43,852 bases of DNA from a virus: the IMG/VR virus record IMGVR_UViG_3300024308_000201, positions 1 to 43,852 of that record. One strand, 5' to 3'. Shown here piece after piece: positions 38,464-43,852 of this stretch. Made by a program: the position numbers and the translations under genes. Below the pieces are notes generated by a model that saw only the letters and a list, made by a program, of their open reading frames with translations, searched no databases and had not been told where the DNA came from. Each line of letters starts with the position of its first letter. Position 1 is the stretch's first letter.

Positions 38464-38888
38464 TGGGAACGGATACCGCAAGCCTCGGTAAGTTGCTGAT
38501 TGCCTTCACTGCCGGTGTAGTCGTGACTGTTGTGGCAGCTGGCGCTCTCTGGAACAGACCGCCCAGCGCTCAGGCATCTACGAATCCCCAGCCAGCCATC
38601 ACTGCCCAAGCGTCGGATAAGCCGGAGGAGTCATTCAGCAATACGGAGCTCTGCAAGGTTGTTTCGGAGTACGCACGCACAGTGATGGATGGACGGCAGG
38701 CGGGCGTACCCATGTCTGGAGTTATGGACCTAGCCAAGGATGTTGACCCGGCTATTGCTCCCGTCATGCACCAAATGATCATGGATGCTTATGACCGTCC
38801 GCGCATGTCGGTCGAGAAGAATCAGCAGACGGCCACCCGTGATTTCGAGAACGACGCATACCTGGCATGCATGAAAGGCTCTCGCTGA
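38463..38888 (+). CDS. Exported membrane-anchored protein co-transcribed with cI
   Basis: A 141-aa protein. One N-terminal hydrophobic helix (residues 9-29, LGKLLIAFTAGVVVTVVAAGA) acts as anchor or signal, followed by a Ser/Pro/Gln linker. A periplasmic domain of about 90 residues has two cysteines (ELCKVVSEY and YLACMKG) that could pair. Its ATG overlaps the cI stop and a terminator follows, so it is made in the lysogen, in the place of lambda rexA. Possible superinfection exclusion or lysogenic conversion; family not named. Confidence 0.75.
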   Translation: MGTDTASLGKLLIAFTAGVVVTVVAAGALWNRPPSAQASTNPQPAITAQASDKPEESFSNTELCKVVSEYARTVMDGRQAGVPMSGVMDLAKDVDPAIAPVMHQMIMDAYDRPRMSVEKNQQTATRDFENDAYLACMKGSR

Positions 38889-38914
38889 TCGGCCGCAGAG
38901 ACGTTGGCACTACA

Positions 38915-38938
38915 GACCCCGCTATGGCGGGGATTTTT
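38915..38938 (+). terminator. Terminator of the cI operon
   Basis: CCCCGC (38917-38922) pairs with GCGGGG (38927-38932) around TATG and is followed by ATTTTT. It lies 27 nt after the exported-protein stop and before the PL region. Confidence 0.88.
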
Positions 38939-39002
38939 GGTGGGAGCTTCACCAGATGCGTCGCGATCCCTGACCAGGTTCAGAAAAATCATGAGGCGCA
39001 AT

Positions 39003-39017
39003 ATAAGCGCCCCTATT
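39003..39017. promoter_or_regulatory. Operator O4
   Basis: ATAAGCGCCCCTATT, same 15-bp operator family as at the cI/cro switch. Ends at the first T's of the PL -35. Confidence 0.75.
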
Positions 39018-39044
39018 GACACATAGAATTAGCGCCCCTAATCT
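39016..39044 (+). promoter_or_regulatory. PL-like promoter of the rightward early operon
   Basis: Consensus -35 TTGACA (39016-39021), 17-nt spacer, -10 TAATCT (39039-39044). O5 lies within spacer and -10, and O4 at the -35. Expected start near 39051, about 44 nt before the first gene. Confidence 0.85.
39028..39042. promoter_or_regulatory. Operator O5
   Basis: ATTAGCGCCCCTAAT, the copy with perfect ATTAG...CTAAT arms. Centre 25 bp from O4, covering the PL spacer and -10. Confidence 0.78.
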
Positions 39045-39094
39045 TTCTCCGTCAACCCAGTAGCGGCCCAGTCGGGCCCGGGCATGGAGAGAAG

Positions 39095-39331
39095 ATGGCA
39101 GCCATCACCAGCACCAGCCGCGGCGCAGCCCGCGTCGAATCCCGGCCCCACGCCGGCACCGTTGTCGTCCAGGTCGGAGGCTCCGCCCTACTCAGCCTGA
39201 CCTCGGCCGAGGCCCGCGAGCTGGCCAAACACCTGGCCGTCTGCGCCGACGCTATCGACGAAGGCGCGACCGAGGTCGCCACCATCGCCCGCTCCAAGCC
39301 GCTGGCTCTCCAGCAGGCAGCAGCCGCATGA
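39095..39331 (+). CDS. First gene of the PL operon, unknown function
   Basis: A 78-aa protein. A short beta-hairpin (GTVVVQVGGSALLSLTSAEARELAKHL, in part) and a helix with one Cys make up the core, and the tail is Ala-rich. GGAGAG precedes the ATG closely. In lambda this place holds N, but no Arg-rich boxB-binding motif is seen. The 5' leader (39051-39094) shows no obvious boxB either. No family recognised. Confidence 0.65.
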   Translation: MAAITSTSRGAARVESRPHAGTVVVQVGGSALLSLTSAEARELAKHLAVCADAIDEGATEVATIARSKPLALQQAAAA

Positions 39332-39681
39332 GCCGCGTCCCAACTCAGTTCAGGGCGCCAAGCGAGCTGATGGATGCTCTGCGTGCCGCAGCCAGATCAA
39401 ACCAGCGCTCGGTGAATGCCGAGATGATCGCGCGCCTGGTCAGCACCTTTGAAGGACTTGCCATGCCAGCAACCGACGCCGGCGACGGCAAAGCTCACTT
39501 CAAGATCCGTTTGGAAGATTCGCTGCTGGGTGCGCTGAAGCAGTTGGCAAGAGAGAACAACCGCAGCGTCACCGCGCAGATCGAGTTCATCCTCGCCGCC
39601 TTCGTTGCGGATCAGGCCCTCGTAGCAGATCAGGCAACGGCGACCGGCAGCAGCTCCCCCACCCCGGAGGCAAGCCGATGA
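39328..39681 (+). CDS. Tandem Arc-type ribbon-helix-helix repressor
   Basis: A 117-aa protein with two Arc-like domains in one chain. Domain 1 is at about residues 3-44 (VPTQFRAPSELMDALRAAA, then RSVNAEMIARLVSTFEG). Domain 2 is at about 56-96 (HFKIRLEDSLLGALKQLA, then RSVTAQIEFILAAFV). Each has the strand that enters the DNA major groove and the RS(V)xAE/Q turn. Arc and Mnt normally have one domain and dimerise, so this chain is a covalent pseudo-dimer. It probably regulates an early phage promoter. ATGA overlap on both sides. Confidence 0.85.
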   Translation: MSRVPTQFRAPSELMDALRAAARSNQRSVNAEMIARLVSTFEGLAMPATDAGDGKAHFKIRLEDSLLGALKQLARENNRSVTAQIEFILAAFVADQALVADQATATGSSSPTPEASR

Positions 39682-39965
39682 GCGCTGAAGTTCGCAAACC
39701 AGGCCGGCCCAGGAGTGACAAGCCCAAGTCTCTTCAATTCAGCATTCGATTGACCGCTGAGAACCTGGAAAAGGTTGAGGAGATCGCTGCTGTTCTCGGA
39801 ACGAGCATAAACCACGCGGTGACTGTCTGCATCGAGTCGATGGAGATCCCGGCTGAAGTCGTCCACGCGGCCAAGGTTCTCGCCGCTGCACGTATCTCCC
39901 TTACCTCCAAGAGCAAGGCGATTGCCGGCTCCAGCTGCCCCTCTCCCCACAGCGAGGAAAACTGA
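39678..39965 (+). CDS. Ribbon-helix-helix protein with basic N-terminal arm
   Basis: A 95-aa protein. EVRKPGRPRSDKPKS is an AT-hook-like basic arm. SLQFSIRLTAENLEKVEEIAAVLG with SINHAVTVCIESM is a third RHH domain next to the tandem one. The C-terminus is Ser-rich. Probably DNA-binding; target unknown. Confidence 0.75.
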   Translation: MSAEVRKPGRPRSDKPKSLQFSIRLTAENLEKVEEIAAVLGTSINHAVTVCIESMEIPAEVVHAAKVLAAARISLTSKSKAIAGSSCPSPHSEEN

Positions 39966-39967
39966 CC

Positions 39968-40180
39968 ATGGCCGTCATCGCCCACCACTCCAACGCTCAG
40001 CGCGCCGCTGCAGCTGCAGGCATCGTCGCCCGCGCCGGGCGCCGCTGGGGACTCCTCCCCTACCAGGTCGTCGCTGCCTCCAGCATCGCCGCCAATGCCG
40101 TCCTGCGGCAAGGCAAGAGTGCTGCAGGTGCCGTCGCCGCAGCTCGCCGTGCAGCGCGCGCGCAGGCAGGTGCTGCATGA
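39968..40180 (+). CDS. Small Ala/Arg-rich helical protein
   Basis: A 70-aa basic, alanine-rich helical protein with the middle RRWGLLPYQVVAASSIAANAVLRQG. No family recognised. It starts two nt after the previous stop and ends in an ATGA overlap. Confidence 0.6.
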   Translation: MAVIAHHSNAQRAAAAAGIVARAGRRWGLLPYQVVAASSIAANAVLRQGKSAAGAVAAARRAARAQAGAA

Positions 40181-40356
40181 GCGCCCCTGTCGATGTGCTG
40201 TGGCCTGTGCGCGTGCACGCAGCAGGCCGTGGCCAATGGGCATTCGTCGCTGGACCGCGCAGCGGGACGGGATACGCCTCGAAGAAGGCCGCGCAGGAAG
40301 CTGGTGAGCTTGCCCGCTCCAAGGCCCTCGCCCGCGTCAAAGGAGGTGCAGCATGA
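40177..40356 (+). CDS. Small phage protein of unknown function
   Basis: A 59-aa protein from ATG 40177 (ATGA overlap with the gene before, and again at its end). It has VDVLWPVRVHAAGRGQWAFVAG, a beta-hairpin, then a helix with TGYASKKAAQEAGELA. The longer frame from 39922 is a shadow. No family recognised. Confidence 0.6.
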   Translation: MSAPVDVLWPVRVHAAGRGQWAFVAGPRSGTGYASKKAAQEAGELARSKALARVKGGAA

Positions 40357-40688
40357 GCCGTCAGTATCGCGACGACCACCCGGCACTGGACACTCATCTC
40401 TCGGTGCTGGAAGGCGCGGCAATGGACGCGTTTGACGCCGGCTGGGACGCATACCCGCCAGGTGCGCGCTGCATCGTTCGCTCGCAACGCTATGGCCACC
40501 CACCGGTCGAACGCGAGGCGTTGATCGTCTCCACCACTGTCGATCTGCACATGACCTGCAATGGCAAGCCCTGGGCTTCCATCAGCGTGCGCACGAAGAA
40601 CCTCAAAACCGGCAAGTACCGCGTTTTCTACCCATCGGTCGAAGTCGCCGGCAAGCCCAGCATCCGCGTCGAAGGCGGTGCAGCATGA
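40353..40688 (+). CDS. Phage early protein of unknown function
   Basis: A 111-aa protein. A helical start (LEGAAMDAFDAGWDAYPPGARC) precedes a beta-rich part (IVRSQRYGHPPVEREALIV, and KNLKTGKYRVFYPSVEV) that may be an SH3-like or OB-like barrel. No family recognised. ATGA overlaps at both ends. Confidence 0.62.
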   Translation: MSRQYRDDHPALDTHLSVLEGAAMDAFDAGWDAYPPGARCIVRSQRYGHPPVEREALIVSTTVDLHMTCNGKPWASISVRTKNLKTGKYRVFYPSVEVAGKPSIRVEGGAA

Positions 40689-40912
40689 GCGAGATCCAGA
40701 TCGGTGACCGCGTCCGAATCACGAATACGGATTACGACACCGACGAAGACCCCAATCTGGCCAATGGCCAGCTAGCTACGGTCATTGACCTCGCGGCAGG
40801 CCGCGCTGTTCTCGTCCGCACCGATGAAGGGCCGAGACATGTGGACCCGGATGGCGACGGTTGGTGCTTTTTTGAGAACCAGTTGCAGGTGCTGGAAGGA
40901 AAGCCCGAATGA
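40685..40912 (+). CDS. Small acidic SH3-like phage protein
   Basis: A 75-aa acidic protein. IQIGDRVRITNTDYDTDEDP, then NGQLATVIDLAAGRAVLVR and DGWCFFENQLQVL form a KOW/SH3-like set of strands. No family recognised. Overlaps the next gene by ATGA. Confidence 0.62.
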   Translation: MSEIQIGDRVRITNTDYDTDEDPNLANGQLATVIDLAAGRAVLVRTDEGPRHVDPDGDGWCFFENQLQVLEGKPE

Positions 40913-41022
40913 CCGACCACGACTTCTTCGCCGCCATGGCCGTCGGCATCCCGCCTATCACCCCGCCCGTCTGCCCGGCGCCCGCGCCGGCAGAGCCCAC
41001 CATCGAACAGGAGACCGAGTAA
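40909..41022 (+). CDS. 37-aa phage microprotein
   Basis: A 37-residue protein starting MTDHDFFAAMAVGIPP with a Pro/Glu-rich end. Both ends overlap neighbours (ATGA at the start, TAATG at the stop), which supports that it is translated. Function unknown. Confidence 0.58.
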   Translation: MTDHDFFAAMAVGIPPITPPVCPAPAPAEPTIEQETE

Positions 41023-41264
41023 TGCGCCACCTGGCCCTGCCCTTCTTCTGCGCCGTCGTCGTCGGCCTGCTCCTCGCACTGCTCCCTTGGGCACTGCGCA
41101 ACCAGGTCGACGCCATCGCCCTCGCCTGCGCCATCGGCGCCGTGTTCTTCGCATGGCGCGGCTGGGAAGACCTCCAGACCACCTGGCCAGCCTTCAAGGC
41201 CGAAATGCAGCGTCGCACCGCAGAGCGGCAGCGCGCGCCCCTGGCCGCTGACGACACCCACTGA
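41022..41264 (+). CDS. Small two-helix membrane protein
   Basis: An 80-aa protein. Two hydrophobic helices (residues 4-24, LALPFFCAVVVGLLLALLPWA, in part, and 29-46, VDAIALACAIGAVFFAW) are followed by a charged tail. Inner membrane. It could act in superinfection exclusion or be a kil-like early membrane protein; no family recognised. Start overlaps the previous stop. Confidence 0.68.
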   Translation: MRHLALPFFCAVVVGLLLALLPWALRNQVDAIALACAIGAVFFAWRGWEDLQTTWPAFKAEMQRRTAERQRAPLAADDTH

Positions 41265-41274
41265 GCAACCGCCC

Positions 41275-41290
41275 GCCCGGGCAACCGGGC
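41275..41290 (+). other. GNRA-capped hairpin between early genes
   Basis: GCCCGG pairs with CCGGGC around a GCAA tetraloop in the 77-bp gap after the membrane-protein gene. There is no T-run, so it is more likely an mRNA stabiliser or processing site than a terminator. Confidence 0.5.
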
Positions 41291-41341
41291 TCCGCGCCGG
41301 CCGGACTTCCACAAGCCGGTAACCCATTCCAGGAGTCCAGC

Positions 41342-41551
41342 GTGCGTAACCAGCTCGACATCTTCGATCACGACCCAGCCCGCATGGCCGCGGTAAACCG
41401 CGCCGCAGCCGAGCAAGCCCTGACCGATGTGCAGTTCACCGCCGCCGTGCGCCAGGAGCGCCACGACTACTACGTGAGCGAAGCCGAACGCTGGGAACAC
41501 CTCGCCGCGCACAGCGCGCGCTCCACCAACAGCAAGGACATGCAGGCATGA
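41342..41551 (+). CDS. Small phage early protein of unknown function
   Basis: A 69-aa helical protein from GTG 41342 with CAGGAG about 8 nt upstream. RNQLDIFDHDPARMAAVNRAA at the start recurs in small phage proteins; the rest is a helix rich in Ala, His and Glu. ATGA overlap with the next gene. Function unknown. Confidence 0.62.
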   Translation: MRNQLDIFDHDPARMAAVNRAAAEQALTDVQFTAAVRQERHDYYVSEAERWEHLAAHSARSTNSKDMQA

Positions 41552-42537
41552 GCAACGACAACAAGACCCTGGCGGACGCGCAGCCCGGTGGGAGGGTGAG
41601 GCTGGGGGATCAGGCCGAGCGGGCGCGGTTTGAGGCGTGGGCAGAATCGGAAGGTTGGTATGCCGTTGCATATCGCCCAGATAGAGACGCTCCCTATGCA
41701 CTAAACGCGGTCGAATTCGCATGGCAGGCATGGCAAGCCGCCCTCTCCGCCCAGCCCTCCCCGGGTGGTCAGGATGCACTTGTCGCTCTGGTGTCGAAGT
41801 GGCGTACCGAGGCGAGCGCATATGACGACCAGCAGGCAAAGGAGACTGGTTACGAGGTCGATTGGACTTACGACGCCAAGGCGCGTGCCTTGGATCGGGC
41901 AGCGGACGAACTGGAAGTAGCACTCGCCGCCCGCCAGCCGGTAGAGGCAAGCGAAGGCGGGTTCCGTGCAGCTGCCTCGCGTCAGACCGCCAGCGCCGAA
42001 AGCAACGCCACGGCTGAGGCGCTGATTGCTGCTGTCCGCCAGCCGTCCAAGCAACCGGATAGCGTTGCTCTGGGCGAAGCAACGGAATTCTGCATCGAGA
42101 ATGGCGCCCGCCAGCCGATGCATGGATCTGGAACCCTAGTTGATAGCGGTGCGCTGCAGATGGCGCTGAATGTCCTCCGCCGCGCTGGAAAGGACGAGGT
42201 TGCAGACGCCCTGGAATCGACAGCTGCCCGCCAGCCGGTGGGGCAGGAGCCGGTGGCTGACGAATGCTCGTGCGATGAAGGCGGCATCCGCTATGACGCA
42301 AAGGGCTGCACCTGCACTGCGTGCGGCAAGCGCCCGGCGTGGTACATGGGCGGCCGTCGCATCCGCGTCACTGAGCGCCGCAAGCCGTGGAAGCACCTGG
42401 GTACGCCGGTCCCTTTCGAGGCGGAATGCACTTGGCAGATGGGCGATTCCATCGACTACCGACTGGACGGCGAATCTACGTCGCGCCGCCTGAACAACTT
42501 CCACCAGCATTGGGAAAAGGTCGAGGTGATCCGATGA
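41548..42537 (+). CDS. Ea22/DUF551-like mosaic early protein with RQP repeats
   Basis: A 329-aa modular protein. Residues 22-65 hold a phage block (RARFEAWAESEGWY, then ALNAVEFAWQAWQAAL). Residues 74-130 form a helical block. A linker with four RQP-centred repeats (130, 165, 189, 229) joins short unrelated helical units. Residues 238-329 form a Cys-rich end (Cys240, 242, 254, 256, 259) with a DUF551-like Trp region. The layout resembles Ea22-type early proteins that vary by recombination. Function unknown. Confidence 0.68.
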   Translation: MSNDNKTLADAQPGGRVRLGDQAERARFEAWAESEGWYAVAYRPDRDAPYALNAVEFAWQAWQAALSAQPSPGGQDALVALVSKWRTEASAYDDQQAKETGYEVDWTYDAKARALDRAADELEVALAARQPVEASEGGFRAAASRQTASAESNATAEALIAAVRQPSKQPDSVALGEATEFCIENGARQPMHGSGTLVDSGALQMALNVLRRAGKDEVADALESTAARQPVGQEPVADECSCDEGGIRYDAKGCTCTACGKRPAWYMGGRRIRVTERRKPWKHLGTPVPFEAECTWQMGDSIDYRLDGESTSRRLNNFHQHWEKVEVIR

Positions 42538-42896
42538 CGTGCAATCACGAATGGGGTGGCGTTGTTATCCCTGGCCCGGTCAACCGCATCGTCATTGACC
42601 AGTGCGAGAGCTGCGGGGAATTGCGACTGCCTGACGCCGCCCCGCCCGCGCAGGCCGTGGACCTGGGGCCGTCAATCCCTTCGGAGCTGGCCCCTGTCGC
42701 TGCAGCACTAAAGAGGTTCGATGAGTGCGCGGAGGACTGCGGCAGCGAGGGCTGCGACATTGGCCGAGCCTGGTTCGATGCCCTGACCACCATGGGCCTG
42801 CTGAAACGCACACAGCGTTCGCCAGCCGTATGGACGATGACGGCGGAAGGCGAGCGCCTACTGGCCATCCTCGACAGCCAGGCGGTGGGCAAATGA
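42534..42896 (+). CDS. Phage early protein with N-terminal zinc-binding motif
   Basis: A 120-aa protein from ATG 42534 (ATGA overlap). TCNHEWGG and QCESCGELR could bind one zinc. A linker follows and then a winged-helix-like C-terminus with GRAWFDALTTMGLLKRTQRS. No family recognised. Confidence 0.62.
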   Translation: MTCNHEWGGVVIPGPVNRIVIDQCESCGELRLPDAAPPAQAVDLGPSIPSELAPVAAALKRFDECAEDCGSEGCDIGRAWFDALTTMGLLKRTQRSPAVWTMTAEGERLLAILDSQAVGK

Positions 42897-43093
42897 GCCG
42901 CCAGCGCTGGAAGCGTCACGCGGGTCGCGGCATCCCGGACGACGCTCACGGCCCTGTCGATGTCGAGTTCCGGGACGGAGACATTGCGAGCTACCCCGAT
43001 GGCGAATCGCTGGGCGGCTGGAGTCACGAGGGCGTTGAGTACGACGTTCTCATGTACCGCCCTCGCCCTGATCGGAGCGCGGCCCATGGCTGA
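42893..43093 (+). CDS. Small phage early protein of unknown function
   Basis: A 66-aa protein starting at an ATGA overlap, with a basic start (SRQRWKRHAGRG) and an acidic beta-type region (VDVEFRDGDIASYPDGESL). No family recognised. Confidence 0.58.
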   Translation: MSRQRWKRHAGRGIPDDAHGPVDVEFRDGDIASYPDGESLGGWSHEGVEYDVLMYRPRPDRSAAHG

Positions 43094-43292
43094 CCAGCTG
43101 CTCACCGCTGCACAGGCCAAGCACACAGCGCGCGTCTTCCTCAGCGAGGCGCGTGCGCGACGGAATGGCCTCGGCTACTGGTTCTCGTTCAACGCGGCAC
43201 AGCGCGCGCGCATGCGCGCCACTACCCCGGCCCCGCTTCCGGCCCCGCCGCGCGCACCGGCACTGCCGGCCCAACTGGACCTGTTCGCATGA
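43086..43292 (+). CDS. Small phage early protein of unknown function
   Basis: A 68-aa protein that overlaps the gene before by 8 nt. The N-terminus is a helix (LLTAAQAKHTARVFLSEARAR). The C-terminus is Pro/Ala-rich and ends in LDLFA, a possible beta-clamp-binding peptide (QLDLF). That last point is a guess. Confidence 0.58.
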   Translation: MADQLLTAAQAKHTARVFLSEARARRNGLGYWFSFNAAQRARMRATTPAPLPAPPRAPALPAQLDLFA

Positions 43293-43852
43293 CCGCACCA
43301 CTGCCCATTTCCCCGGCCACCGTTGTGGAGGCCACCAAGGCATCGTCGCCTGTCGCTGCGGTCGTTGCTGCCATGCGGCGTGTCGATCCCGCCGGCGGCG
43401 CCGTTGCCGCCAACCAGGTCCGCGCGTGGGCCGACACCCTGATGACCGCGCTCTACACCGCGCAGCCTGTCCGCTGGGAGTATCGCAACAAGAAGGACGT
43501 GAGCCCGGGTTGCTGGGTCCAAGCCGACGCTGGGCACGTCTACGCCGCCCACCAGCGTGGGCTCGTTGTCCGCGCCCTATTCGAAACCCCGCGCGTGATC
43601 CAACCGGAGAAGCTGCATGAATTCCGGGGGCGCGTGTGCGTCCGCTGCGGCGACAGCGAGGATTGGGCCGGGCCGGATTGTGAGCCGCTGATCCAGAAAG
43701 TCGACCCGCGCACCCGGCTCCCGGTAGAGGCGAGCTGGCTCCTTGAGCCGCTGAAGTGGATCCGCGACGCCGGGCCCATGCCGATCAGCACGCACGAACG
43801 CCGCCGCAGGGCCACCGAAGCCACCTTCCTGATCGAAAAGCTCGAAGCCCAC
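43289..43852 (+). CDS. Phage early protein, runs off the right edge (partial)
   Basis: At least 188 codons, open to the last base of the window. It starts at ATG 43289, which overlaps the previous stop (ATGA). Features are a helical N-terminus (AAMRRVDPAGGAVAANQVRAW), a middle VRWEYRNKKDVSPGCWVQADAG, a possible Cys pair (RVCVRCGD) and a charged C-terminus. No family recognised. Shows that the PL operon continues to the right. Confidence 0.68.
   Translation, partial: MTAPLPISPATVVEATKASSPVAAVVAAMRRVDPAGGAVAANQVRAWADTLMTALYTAQPVRWEYRNKKDVSPGCWVQADAGHVYAAHQRGLVVRALFETPRVIQPEKLHEFRGRVCVRCGDSEDWAGPDCEPLIQKVDPRTRLPVEASWLLEPLKWIRDAGPMPISTHERRRRATEATFLIEKLEAH

Larger units (their letters stand above)
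2850..43852. mobile_element. Lambda-like temperate siphophage prophage (right end outside the window)
   Basis: A continuous set of phage modules in lambda order, read right to left: immunity, replication, Q, lysis, HNH/terminase, HK97-type head, connectors, tail, tape measure, gpM-L-K-I-J tail tip, accessory genes, att. The essential genes seen are all full length and most overlap by 1-20 nt, so it looks inducible. No integrase or excisionase is present; the rightward early operon is still open at 43852. At least 41 kb. Confidence 0.93.

Noticed and set aside
39095-39331. Assignment as N antiterminator
   Set aside because: First gene after PL, but there is no arginine-rich RNA-binding segment and no boxB-like hairpin in the leader.
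1-43852. CRISPR array
   Set aside because: I saw no regularly spaced direct repeats with unique spacers anywhere. The only long exact repeat is the tRNA-Glu pair.
1-43852. Integrase, excisionase or transposase genes
   Set aside because: No tyrosine or serine recombinase motif and no insertion sequence was found; the integrase is inferred to lie to the right.

Overview
The window is GC-rich gammaproteobacterial chromosome, most likely Stenotrophomonas. The best genus marker is a pair of inverted GTAG-headed palindromes (384-467) that look like the SMAG/REP elements of S. maltophilia. The first 2.85 kb is host DNA: tRNA-Glu, tRNA-Ala and tRNA-Glu with a terminator, a GNAT acetyltransferase, an SRAP-domain protein with a coiled-coil-like insert, a small exported cysteine-rich protein, a stand-alone response-regulator receiver, and tRNA-Leu(CAA).

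From the 3' end of tRNA-Leu to the right edge (at least 41 kb) lies one apparently intact temperate siphophage prophage. Its gene order is collinear with lambda, read right to left. It combines a lambda-type tail and tail tip with an HK97-type head (P27-like small terminase, prohead protease, HK97-fold capsid with a coiled-coil N-terminal region). The putative attachment site is at the tail end. No integrase is seen; by the lambda plan it should lie beyond the right edge, at the far end of the rightward early operon.

Layout from right to left. Rightward early (PL-like) operon, 39016-43852+: small genes, the first of which carry several ribbon-helix-helix domains. Immunity region, 36.7-39.05 kb: S24-family CI repressor with a co-transcribed exported protein, divergent Cro, and five copies of one 15-bp operator in two clusters, like lambda OR and OL. 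Leftward early operon, 30.1-37.7 kb: Cro, unknowns, a winged-helix protein, O-like and P-like replication proteins, many small genes, a Ref-like HNH nuclease, a RusA-like resolvase and a Q-type antiterminator. Late leader, 29.8-30.1 kb: two tandem terminators on the leftward strand, where Q should act. Lysis, 27.5-29.8 kb: GH19 endolysin, two membrane proteins, a Gp49-family protein, Rz/Rz1. Packaging and head, 19.3-27.3 kb: HNH, presumptive cos, TerS, TerL, protease, capsid, portal, a collagen-like protein, connectors. Then a three-gene glycan/methyl cassette (17.6-19.3 kb), tail genes including a lambda-type -1 frameshift, tape measure, tail tip M-(fibre, accessory)-L-K-I-J, two small tip paralogues, and finally an SRAP gene and a small leftward gene next to the attachment site.

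Almost all phage genes overlap their neighbours by an ATGA, GTGA or TGATG junction, so translational coupling is the rule; many starts below were set by this. The least standard parts are the glycosyltransferase/methyltransferase/MptE-like cassette between head-closure and tail-completion genes, the glycan-binding-type modules scattered through the virion proteins (including one spliced into the gpL homologue), the prophage SRAP protein, and the repeated ribbon-helix-helix genes behind PL. All functions are read from sequence motifs and gene order; no database search was run.
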